Shown here one piece after another: positions 1 to 6,012 of a DNA stretch of 9,570 nt. Origin of the DNA: JBKHJZ01 sp046537875. Its GTDB lineage: Bacteria; Actinomycetota; Acidimicrobiia; Acidimicrobiales; VFJN01. The stretch spans positions 1 through 9,570 of the forward strand of contig JBKHJZ010000127.1 of the NCBI GenBank assembly GCA_046537875.1. The letters are read 5' to 3'. The notes beneath the pieces were generated by a model. That model saw nothing but the letters and a program-made list of their open reading frames with translations. It did not search any database and was not told the origin of the DNA. A program made the position numbers and the translations under genes. Numbering within the stretch: position 1 is the stretch's first letter; the number at the start of each line of letters is the position of its first letter.

Positions 1-11
1 GGGCCCGGCAC

Positions 12-40
12 CTGAGCGGCCCCGGGTCGCCCGGGCTCAG
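12..40 (-). terminator. GC-rich hairpin at the 3' end of the SDR gene
   Basis: CCCGGG (21-26) and CCCGGG (30-35) form a stem around a 3-base loop. CTGAG (12-16) and CTCAG (36-40) can extend it, with a small bulge. It overlaps the SDR stop codon and closes the five-gene minus-strand operon. There is no U-tract, as is common for candidate terminators in high-GC actinobacteria, so termination is inferred from the fold and position only. Confidence 0.4.
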
Positions 41-786
41 CTCATGATCCCGAGGTCACCGCAGGTGGCACCGCCGTCCACGGCGAGCTCGGCGCCGGTC
101 GTGTAGCTGGACTCGTCGCTCGCCAGGAACAGCACGGCGCGCGCCACCTCCTCGGCCCTCCCCATGCGGGCCACGGGCAGCCGCTTGTAGAACGGCGCCT
201 CGCTGTCGGTGCCGGCCAGCATCGGTGTGTCGATCCCGCCCGGGTGGACCGAGTTGACCCGGATGCCCTTGTGCCCGAGGTCGATCGCCGCCGTCTTCGT
301 CAGGCCCCGCACGGCCCACTTGCTGGCGACGTACGCGCCCACGTACGGGAGGCCCTGGAGCCCCGCGGTCGACGAGATGTTGACGATCGACCCGCCGCCG
401 GCACCGGCCATCGAGGGGACGACGGCACGGATGCCGAGGAAGGTCCCGTGGAGGTTCACCCTGACCACCCGGTCGAAGTCGGCCGGGTCGGTGGTGTGGA
501 TCGCCTGGAACATCAGCACACCGGCGTTGTTCACCAGCACGGTCACCGGGCCGAACAGCTCCCCGGCACGCGAGACGGCGGCGTCCCACTGGGCCTCGTC
601 GGTCACGTCGAGGTGCACGAACGCGGCCGCGTCCCCCAGCTCGGCGGCGACCTCCTCGCCCTCGGCGTCGAGCACGTCACCGATCAGGACCTGCGCGCCC
701 TCGGCCACGAAGAGGCGCGCCTCCGCCTCGCCCTGGCCGCGCGCCCCGCCCGTCACGATCGCCACCTTGCCGTCGAGCCGTCCCAT
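37..786 (-). CDS. SDR oxidoreductase resembling 3-alpha/20-beta-hydroxysteroid dehydrogenase (FabG3-like)
   Basis: A classical short-chain dehydrogenase/reductase of 249 residues, the usual length, cytoplasmic. The Rossmann glycine motif TGGARGQG is at 12-19, an acidic residue D37 after beta-2 suggests NAD(H) preference, and NNAG is at 86-89. The catalytic set is N111, S139, Y152 and K156, the same spacing as the S139-Y152-K156 triad of Streptomyces 3-alpha/20-beta-hydroxysteroid dehydrogenase. The start region (GRL-GKVA), VAEGA, VHLDVT, AQW, FLGIRAVV and SDESSY-TGAE stretches resemble mycobacterial FabG3 (Rv2002) from memory. It probably interconverts a hydroxyl and a ketone on a steroid-like or acyl substrate. 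The ATG start has a good purine-rich Shine-Dalgarno (GAGGAGGAGG on the minus strand) about 9 bases upstream. It is the last gene of the minus-strand operon, 63 bases after thiolase 2. Family is certain; substrate is inferred. Confidence 0.93.
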   Translation of the reverse strand: MGRLDGKVAIVTGGARGQGEAEARLFVAEGAQVLIGDVLDAEGEEVAAELGDAAAFVHLDVTDEAQWDAAVSRAGELFGPVTVLVNNAGVLMFQAIHTTDPADFDRVVRVNLHGTFLGIRAVVPSMAGAGGGSIVNISSTAGLQGLPYVGAYVASKWAVRGLTKTAAIDLGHKGIRVNSVHPGGIDTPMLAGTDSEAPFYKRLPVARMGRAEEVARAVLFLASDESSYTTGAELAVDGGATCGDLGIMS

Positions 787-849
787 GTGCGCCGGTCCTC
801 CTCCTCGATCGCACCCACGCCGCCGGCCCGGCGCCGGAGGCGGGCGCGG

Positions 850-2004
850 TCAGGGCTTGCCCGCCCCGACCACCCACATCGCGAAGAACTGCGAGCCGCC
901 GCCGTAGGCGTGGCCGAGCGCCACCCGGGCGCCCTCGACCTGGTGGTCACCGGCCTGGCCGCGCACCTGCATGGCCGCCTCGGCGAAGCGGATCATCCCC
1001 GACGCCCCGATCGGGTTCGACGACAGGACACCGCCCGACGGGTTCCACGGCGTGTCACCGTCCATGCGGGTCGCCCCGTCCTCCACGAGCTTCCAGCCGC
1101 TCCCCTCCTCGGCGAAGCCGAGGTTCTCGAGCCACATCGGCTCGTACCAGCTGAACGGCACGTACACCTCGGCCACGTCGATCTCGGCTCGCGGGTCGGT
1201 GATGCCGGCCTGGCGGTACACCTCTGCGGCGCAGTCGCGTCCGGCCCGCGGGTTCACCTGGTCCCGTCCCGGGAACATCGTCGGCTCGGAACGCATCGCC
1301 GTGCCCAGCACCCAGGCCGGGCGCTCGGCCGCGTCGCCCCCGGCCTCGTCGGTGAGCACCATCGCGCAGGCGCCGTCGGACGACGGGCAGGTCTCCGAGT
1401 AGCGGATCGGGTCCCACAGCATGATCGAGTCGCGCACCGAGTCGAACGTGATGCCCTCCTCGTGGAGGTGGGCGCACGGGTTGGCCAGCGCGTTCTGCCG
1501 GTCCTTGAGCGCCACCAGGATGCCGATGTGGTCCGGGGCCTGGGACCGGCGCATGTACGCGCGGATGTGGGGTGCGAAGTAGCCGCCGGCGCCGGCGACC
1601 AGCGGCGGCTGGAACGGGATCGGGAGCGAGAGCGCCCACATCGCCTCGCTCTCCGACTGCTTCTCGAACGCCACGGTGAGCACCCGCCGGTGGATGCCGG
1701 CCTCGACCAGGCTCGCAGCCACCAGCGCGGTCGAGCCGCCCACCGAGCCGGCGGTGTGCACCCGCAGCAGCGGCTTGCCCACGCAGCCCAGCGCGTCGGC
1801 CAGGTACAGCTCGGGCATCATCACACCCTCGAAGAAGTCGGGCGCCTTGCCGACCACCACCGCGTCGATGTCGGACCACGCCATGCCGGCGTCGGCCAAC
1901 GCCCTCCCGGCCGCCTCCCGGACGAGCCCGGCGATCGAGACGTCGCCGCGGGTCGCCTCGTGCTTCGTCTGCCCGATCCCGACGACGGCCACCCGCTCGC
2001 CCAT
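850..2004 (-). CDS. Thiolase-fold lipid-transfer protein (Ltp3-like), thiolase 2
   Basis: A 384-residue SCP2-thiolase/lipid-transfer family protein. It opens with the family's VAVVGIGQT strand, and NPSGG at 321-325 and SSNPIGASG at 328-336 are the C-terminal thiolase loops. The normal thiolase catalytic residues are altered. The nucleophilic Cys position in the CxxGSTAL element reads S87-V-G-G-S-T-A-L, the HDCF-type His is Y281 (YVPFS), and the C-terminal Cys region reads HAYGGG (365-370). Such changes are known in Ltp-type proteins acting as aldolases (Ltp2 of steroid side-chain degradation) rather than as CoA-dependent thiolases. It likely works with the neighbouring thiolase and DUF35 proteins in carbon-carbon cleavage of a CoA thioester. 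The start was taken at MGERVAVV, not 15 codons earlier, because it overlaps the previous stop (TGATG) and follows a strong GGAGGGAG ribosome site. Size resembles Ltp3 (Rv3523). Confidence 0.88.
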   Translation of the reverse strand: MGERVAVVGIGQTKHEATRGDVSIAGLVREAAGRALADAGMAWSDIDAVVVGKAPDFFEGVMMPELYLADALGCVGKPLLRVHTAGSVGGSTALVAASLVEAGIHRRVLTVAFEKQSESEAMWALSLPIPFQPPLVAGAGGYFAPHIRAYMRRSQAPDHIGILVALKDRQNALANPCAHLHEEGITFDSVRDSIMLWDPIRYSETCPSSDGACAMVLTDEAGGDAAERPAWVLGTAMRSEPTMFPGRDQVNPRAGRDCAAEVYRQAGITDPRAEIDVAEVYVPFSWYEPMWLENLGFAEEGSGWKLVEDGATRMDGDTPWNPSGGVLSSNPIGASGMIRFAEAAMQVRGQAGDHQVEGARVALGHAYGGGSQFFAMWVVGAGKP

Positions 2005-3062
2005 CAGCCCTCTCCCTCCAGCACGCAGACCAGGTTCTGCTGCAGGCACGGGCCGCTGGTCGCGTGCGCGACCGCCCGGCTCCCCTCGCCCTGCTGCAGC
2101 CGGGTGGCGGCCTCACCGATCCGGGCCAGGCCGGCCGCCATCATCGGGTTGGCCGCGAGCGCCCCGCCCGAGGGGTTGACGGTCGCACCGCGGTCGAGGC
2201 CGAGCGCGTCGCGCAGCAGGACCTCCTGGTGGGTGAACGGGGCGTGCAGCTCGGCGATGTCGACGGGCGCGCTCCCGACGCCGGCCCGCTGCCCGGCGAG
2301 CCGCGTCGACGGCGAGTCGGTCAGGTCTCGCACCCCGAGCTGGTGCGCCTCCACCCGGTGGTCGAAGCCGCGGATCCACACGGGGCGCTCGCACAGCTCG
2401 CGCGCCCGGTCGCCGGCGGCGATGATCACGGCGGCCGCGCCGTCGCTGATCGGCGGGCAGTCGTGGCGGCGCAGCGGGGCGGCGAGCTCGGGCTCCTTCA
2501 GGAGCACCTCGGGGTCGTCGGAGCCCTGGAGCTGCGCGTGCGGGTTGTCGGCGGCGGCGCGACGGCTGCGGGCGGCGATCTCGGCCATCTCCCGCTGCGA
2601 CGTCACGCCCGCGTCGATGCAGGCCCGCGCCTGCAGGGCGGCGAGCGCAACGCTGTCGGGCCACAGCGGGGCGAGCACGTACGGGTCGAGCTGGCGCGAC
2701 AGCACGTCCCGCAGCGAGCCGGGCGACGACTTGCCGTAGCCGAACGCCAGCGCCGTGTCGGCCGCGCCGGTCTGGATCTTCACCCAGGCCTCGTAGAGCG
2801 CCCAGGCGCCGTCCATCTCGACGTGGCTCTCGCTGATCGGGGGGAAGGCGCCCACGCCGTCGAGCGTCATCACGAAGCTGAACGCGGTGCCCGCCAGGTA
2901 GTCGGTGCTCCCGGAGCAGGTGAAGTCGATGCCCTGCTGGTCGAGGCCGGCCTCGGCCTTCACCCGGTGCAGCACCGGCATGAGCATCTCGACCTCGTTG
3001 CGCCCCGCCACCCGGCGCTCGTGGTCGGACTGGGCGAACGCAACGACCGCGACGTCCCGCAT
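2004..3062 (-). CDS. Thiolase-fold lipid-transfer protein (Ltp4-like), thiolase 1
   Basis: A 352-residue thiolase-like protein starting MRDVAVVAFAQ. It lacks the N-terminal nucleophilic Cys: the element aligning with CxxGSxAL reads about E82-M-D-G-A-W-A-L. It keeps a His in the HDCF-type motif (H273, HAPFT), NPSGG at 296-300, AANP at 303-306, and a C-terminal His/Cys region with H333 and C339 (GPC). It therefore retains residues that thiolase 2 has lost, which suggests two unequal subunits of one complex. The pair sits beside DUF35 proteins, as in the steroid aldolase Ltp2-ChsH2(DUF35) and the BbsA-BbsB thiolase of toluene degradation. The start codon shares one base with the stop of the DUF35 gene (TGATG) and has GGGAG 6 bases upstream. 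Length is close to Ltp4 (Rv3522) as remembered. Whether it is a thiolase, an aldolase or a structural subunit cannot be decided here. Confidence 0.87.
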   Translation of the reverse strand: MRDVAVVAFAQSDHERRVAGRNEVEMLMPVLHRVKAEAGLDQQGIDFTCSGSTDYLAGTAFSFVMTLDGVGAFPPISESHVEMDGAWALYEAWVKIQTGAADTALAFGYGKSSPGSLRDVLSRQLDPYVLAPLWPDSVALAALQARACIDAGVTSQREMAEIAARSRRAAADNPHAQLQGSDDPEVLLKEPELAAPLRRHDCPPISDGAAAVIIAAGDRARELCERPVWIRGFDHRVEAHQLGVRDLTDSPSTRLAGQRAGVGSAPVDIAELHAPFTHQEVLLRDALGLDRGATVNPSGGALAANPMMAAGLARIGEAATRLQQGEGSRAVAHATSGPCLQQNLVCVLEGEG

Positions 3063-3583
3063 CACACGTGCTCCCGGTACGACTCGTAGGGCGCGTCGGG
3101 CTCGCCGGTGGGGCGCCACCACTTGATGGAGGCGAGGTTGGGCGCGAGCTCGTCGTCGTCGACCCACACCGCCTCGACCCGCATGCCCATGCGGACCTGG
3201 TCGAACGGGATCTCCTGGACCAGGCCGAAGAGCCCCATGTCGGCACCGTCGGGCAGCACGGTGGCCGACACGTAGGGCACGTCCATCGCCTGGCCGTGGA
3301 ACTTCACGTTCACGACGCAGAAGGTGGTGACGATCCCCCGATCGGGCAGCTCCACCTGCTCGGTGGTGGGCACGCCGTCGACCGGGCACGAGCCGCGGGG
3401 CGGCAGGATCACCTTGCCGCACGCCGGGCAGCGCTCGCCGAGGATGCGCTTGGACGCGATCCCCCGCAGGAAGCGCGAGCTGGCCTCGCCCGCCGTGTAC
3501 GTGTACTCCAGCCGGGCGGGCGCCCGGATGCTCCGCACGGCCTCCACCCCGTCCAGCGCCCGGGGCAGCCGGAGGTCGGTCAC
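3062..3583 (-). CDS. Zn-ribbon DUF35 OB-fold protein
   Basis: A 173-residue DUF35 protein: an N-terminal helical part, a zinc-ribbon around 50-70, then an OB-fold (about 80-155) that in this family binds acyl-CoA or docks onto a thiolase. The ribbon has C52, C55 and C66, but the usual fourth Cys is D69 (CPVDG), so metal binding may be altered. The OB-fold includes GIVTTFCVVNVKF and the VPYVSATVLPDGADMGLFGLV region. DUF35 partners are required for activity of Ltp2-type aldolases and BbsAB-type thiolases, and this gene lies directly upstream of two thiolases. The start chosen is the GTG at 3583 (VTDLRLPRAL). It overlaps the previous stop as GTGA and has GAGG 7 bases upstream. The in-frame extension beyond it is Arg/Ala-rich shadow of the neighbouring gene. 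The ORF ends in a TGATG overlap with thiolase 1. Confidence 0.88.
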   Translation of the reverse strand: MTDLRLPRALDGVEAVRSIRAPARLEYTYTAGEASSRFLRGIASKRILGERCPACGKVILPPRGSCPVDGVPTTEQVELPDRGIVTTFCVVNVKFHGQAMDVPYVSATVLPDGADMGLFGLVQEIPFDQVRMGMRVEAVWVDDDELAPNLASIKWWRPTGEPDAPYESYREHV

Positions 3584-4050
3584 CGGGACGCCTCGCCGTC
3601 GTCGCCGCCGGTGACCGGGTCGAAGCACGCGATGTCGCGGATCGTGCCCTCGCGCTCGCCCGCCCACCGGATCCGGACCCGCATCCCGGTCGACATCGCC
3701 GCGGGCGTGCCCGCGTCGACCGCGTGCAGCAGGGCCGTGTCGGCGCCGTCGAGCCGCACGAGCGCCCAGCCGAAGGGCCGGTCGAGCGGCTGGTTCGGCC
3801 GGGGCTCGGGCTCCCACGACCAGGTTGTGACGGTGCCCGCCTGGCCGAGCTCGACCAGCTCGGTCAGATCGTCGCCGGTCACCGGGTCGTACTCCACGGG
3901 CGGGCACATCACCCGGCCGTCGCCGGTGCGGATGCCGAGCACGACCTGCTCGCGCAGCCCCGTGAGGAACGCGCTCTGCACCGGCCCGACGGTGCGGGTG
4001 AACGGGTACTCGATGACGAGCGGCGCCGACAGGATCTCGGCGTCCGGCAT
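3580..4050 (-). CDS. DUF35-like OB-fold protein with a degenerate zinc ribbon; first gene of the operon
   Basis: A 156-residue protein beginning MPDAEILSAPLVIEYPFTRT. It has the DUF35 architecture, an N-terminal helix (about 21-36), a ribbon-like segment, and an OB-fold at about 68-140, but the ribbon has only one Cys (C49, in VMCPP), followed by EYDPVTG, so it should not bind zinc the usual way. It is paired with a complete DUF35 gene that overlaps its 3' end by 4 bases. Together they add up to 329 residues, close to the single approximately 300-residue DUF35 protein Rv3521 as remembered, which suggests a split of one two-domain protein or the ancestral two-gene state. The ATG has a GGGGGAGG ribosome site a few bases upstream. 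A KstR-like operator lies 19-32 bases before the start. Role inferred: accessory subunit of the thiolase/aldolase complex. Confidence 0.85.
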   Translation of the reverse strand: MPDAEILSAPLVIEYPFTRTVGPVQSAFLTGLREQVVLGIRTGDGRVMCPPVEYDPVTGDDLTELVELGQAGTVTTWSWEPEPRPNQPLDRPFGWALVRLDGADTALLHAVDAGTPAAMSTGMRVRIRWAGEREGTIRDIACFDPVTGGDDGEASR

Positions 4051-4068
4051 GGCGCCCTCCCCCTGGGG

Positions 4069-4082
4069 TGGAACAGGTTCTC
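4069..4082 (-). promoter_or_regulatory. Candidate KstR-type operator ahead of the DUF35/thiolase operon
   Basis: The minus strand reads GAGAACCTGTTCCA. It fits the KstR operator pattern TNNAACNNGTTNNA at every fixed base except the first (G for T), and the core GGAAC-AG-GTTC-type symmetry is clear. It lies 18 bases upstream of the first start codon, where a repressor would block transcription initiation or elongation. A KstR-like regulator is encoded about 1.3 kb away. Binding is inferred from the pattern. Confidence 0.6.
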
Positions 4083-4090
4083 CCGCGGTC

Positions 4091-4118
4091 TGTCTATCAG
4101 GTGCGACGGGTGCCGCAA
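4091..4118 (-). promoter_or_regulatory. Possible promoter of the DUF35/thiolase operon
   Basis: On the minus strand TTGCGG (4118-4113) and TAGACA (4096-4091) are separated by 16 bases. Both boxes are weak matches to the vegetative actinobacterial consensus. A start site about 7 bases after the -10 would fall at the edge of the candidate operator at 4069-4082, which makes the arrangement plausible. No other candidate in the gap looks better. Confidence 0.25.
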
Positions 4119-4124
4119 AGGTGG

Positions 4125-4143
4125 ACCTGACGGTGTGTCAGGT
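4125..4143. repeat. Inverted repeat ACCTGAC-N5-GTCAGGT
   Basis: Perfect 7-base arms flank GGTGT in the 173-bp gap between the ADH stop and the DUF35 start. A further half-site, TCAGGT, lies at 4097-4102. The repeat sits just upstream of the possible -35 box of the minus-strand operon, a typical position for a second regulator. It could also form a hairpin in the ADH 3' transcript, although no T-tract follows. Confidence 0.55.
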
Positions 4144-4223
4144 TCCGTCGGCAGGCGCCTACCGGGCGTCGCCGGCCGGGGCGGCGGAGCCCTGGGGCGT
4201 GCCCGGCGCTGCCGCCGGCCCGG

Positions 4224-5306
4224 TCAGAAGGTGATGACCGACCGGATCGCCGTGCCGGCCTTGAGGTCGGCGATCGCGTCGTTGACGTCCTCGAGGCGCA
4301 GCTTGCGGGAGATCATGCCCTCGAGGTCCAGCCGGCCCGTCTTCCAGAGGCCGAGAACCCGCCCGAAGTCGCTGCGGACGTCGGCCGACCCGTAGTACGA
4401 GCCCTTGATCGTCTTCTCCTGGAAGAACAGCTCGAAGGCACTGAACGACACCATCTGGTCCGCAGCGCCCGCGCCGATGATGCAGGTCGTGCCACCGCGG
4501 CGGGTGGCGTCGTAGGCGGAGCGCATCGTCTGGGGCAGCCCGATGGCCTCGAACGCGTAGTCGAAGCCGTCGCCGCCGGTGACCGAGGCCTGCACGCCGG
4601 CCAGCTCGTCGGGCGTCACCGCCCGGGTGGCGCCGAACCGCTGGGCCGCCTCGAGCTTGGAGTCGACGAGGTCGACCGCCACGATCTCGGAGGCGCCCGC
4701 CACGCGGGCCCCCTGGATGGCGGCGATCCCCACACCACCGCAGCCGATCACGACCACCGACGATCCGGGCGTCACCTTGGCGGTGTTGATGGCCGCGCCC
4801 ACGCCGGTCATGACCCCGCAGCCCACGAGCGAAGCGACCTCGATGGGCACGTCGTCGTCGATCTTCACGACCCCCTGCGACGGCACGATGAGCTCCTCCG
4901 CGAACGTGCCGGTGCCTGCGAAGCCGAACACCGGGTTGCCGCCCTGCAGGAAGTGCGGCAGGCCCATGGCCGAGAACTGGATGTTCGGGCAGAGGTTGGG
5001 CTGCTTGCGGTCGATGCAGAACCGGCACCGCCCGCACGGCGGGCTCCAGACGATGATCACCCGGTCGCCCGCCGAGACGTCGCCCACGCCGTCGCCGACC
5101 TCGGTGACCACGCCAGCCCCCTCGTGCCCGGGCACGAACGGCGCCGGCTGCGGGAGGACGCCGTTCATCGCCGACAGGTCGGAGTGGCAGACGCCGGTGG
5201 CCTGGATCCTCACCTTCACGTTGCCCGCGCCGAGCTCGCCGAGCTCGATGTCGTCGCGGATCTCGAGCTTCTCGTCGCCTGTGTTGCGGAGCACGGCTGC
5301 GCGCAT
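4224..5306 (-). CDS. Zn-dependent alcohol dehydrogenase (medium-chain MDR family)
   Basis: A 360-residue zinc alcohol dehydrogenase of the NAD(P)-dependent MDR superfamily, cytoplasmic. Catalytic zinc ligands are visible: C40 (GVCHSD), H61-E62 (GHEGAG) and C163 (VGCGV). The structural zinc lobe has C91, C94, C97 and C106. The last interval holds eight residues instead of the usual seven. The Rossmann motif GCGGVG is at 188-193, with D212 at the end of beta-2 favouring NAD. It should oxidise a primary or secondary alcohol to an aldehyde or ketone. In this setting a hydroxylated side chain or fatty alcohol is a reasonable guess. The ATG start has GGGGGAGG just upstream. It follows the TetR gene by 90 bases, which include an inverted repeat, so it may be read through from the acyl-CoA dehydrogenase promoter or be partly separated from it. 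Exact substrate unknown. Confidence 0.92.
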   Translation of the reverse strand: MRAAVLRNTGDEKLEIRDDIELGELGAGNVKVRIQATGVCHSDLSAMNGVLPQPAPFVPGHEGAGVVTEVGDGVGDVSAGDRVIIVWSPPCGRCRFCIDRKQPNLCPNIQFSAMGLPHFLQGGNPVFGFAGTGTFAEELIVPSQGVVKIDDDVPIEVASLVGCGVMTGVGAAINTAKVTPGSSVVVIGCGGVGIAAIQGARVAGASEIVAVDLVDSKLEAAQRFGATRAVTPDELAGVQASVTGGDGFDYAFEAIGLPQTMRSAYDATRRGGTTCIIGAGAADQMVSFSAFELFFQEKTIKGSYYGSADVRSDFGRVLGLWKTGRLDLEGMISRKLRLEDVNDAIADLKAGTAIRSVITF

Positions 5307-5337
5307 GGCCTCCCCCTCGTGGAGTGGGTGTGACGAA

Positions 5338-5358
5338 CGACCGGCAGCGTACCGGTCG
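5338..5358 (-). repeat. Inverted repeat CGACCGG-N7-CCGGTCG between TetR and ADH genes
   Basis: Perfect 7-base arms around a 7-base loop, in the 90-base gap after the TetR stop. In the transcribed (minus) direction the stem is followed by TTCGT, too few Ts for a classical intrinsic terminator. It could be a weak attenuator setting ADH level relative to TetR, or an operator. Confidence 0.4.
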
Positions 5359-5396
5359 GCCCGGGGGCTGCCTCGGGTGGGCGGCCCTCGGAACCC

Positions 5397-6008
5397 TCAG
5401 GGGGCGCGACCGAGGTGATCGGCGATCAGCTCGGCGGCCTCCCGCAGCTCGGCGGCCACCCAGTCGATGTCGCCCATCCCGTTCGCCCAGGAGATCGTCG
5501 CGGACCACCAGACGTGGCCGAGCACCTTCGCCGCCGACGCCTCGAACGCCGGGTCGACGTCGTCGGGGAACGCCGACGACATGATGCGGGCCATCGCCTC
5601 GGTGACCTCGACGATCGCACCGACGCTCGCCGGGTCGCCGGCCGTCATCGCGCTGATCACGGCGCCGGTGAGCTTGGGCTCGCGATCCATCGACCGCAGG
5701 GCACGCTCGAGCACGTCCATGATCCGGGCCACCGTCGTGTCGCCGCGGGGCGGCCGCTCGCTGACCCGCTGCTCGAGATCCCCCAGCCATCGGACCATCA
5801 CCGCGAGCAGGACCGCGTCCTTCGACGGGAAGTAGCGGTAGATCGTCCCGAGCGCGACCGAGGCGCGGCCGGCCACGTCGCGCATCTGCACGGCCTCGTA
5901 GCCGCCCTCGGCGGCGAGCTCCTGCGCGGCACGGATCACCCGATCCCGTCGGGCCGCCTGGCTCCTGGTCAGCGCCTCTCCGTTGCGGAGTTGGGCAGAC
6001 ACCCTCAC
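5397..6008 (-). CDS. TetR-family repressor, KstR-like
   Basis: A 203-residue TetR regulator. The N-terminal helix-turn-helix covers about 22-68, with the recognition region SVALGTIYRYFPSK at 50-63. Residues 35-63 (GGYEAVQM, then VA-RA-VA-GT-YRYFPSK) closely resemble KstR (Rv3574), the repressor of the mycobacterial cholesterol regulon, from memory. The C-terminal ligand-binding half (about 70-203) is more divergent, with the helical segment KVLGHVWWSATISWANG near the KstR counterpart. KstR responds to CoA thioesters of steroid acids with an intact side chain. Ligand here is inferred only by family. The GTG start lies 4 bases after the acyl-CoA dehydrogenase stop. No clear ribosome site is seen, so translation may be coupled. 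Two palindromes fitting the KstR pattern (7275-7288 and 4069-4082) support the assignment and imply autoregulation. An alternative GTG two codons later cannot be excluded. Confidence 0.9.
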   Translation of the reverse strand: MRVSAQLRNGEALTRSQAARRDRVIRAAQELAAEGGYEAVQMRDVAGRASVALGTIYRYFPSKDAVLLAVMVRWLGDLEQRVSERPPRGDTTVARIMDVLERALRSMDREPKLTGAVISAMTAGDPASVGAIVEVTEAMARIMSSAFPDDVDPAFEASAAKVLGHVWWSATISWANGMGDIDWVAAELREAAELIADHLGRAP

Positions 6009-6012
6009 GACA

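Noticed and set aside
244..2739. Very long plus-strand open frame (831 codons) across the SDR and thiolase genes
   Set aside because: It is antisense to well-supported genes, its translation is Arg/Gly/His-rich with no family features, and long antisense frames are expected at this base composition.
4150..4223. GC-rich stretch after the ADH stop as a terminator
   Set aside because: Several GGCGGC/GCCGCC pairings are possible but none gives a clean single stem or T-run. Not distinguishable from background GC.
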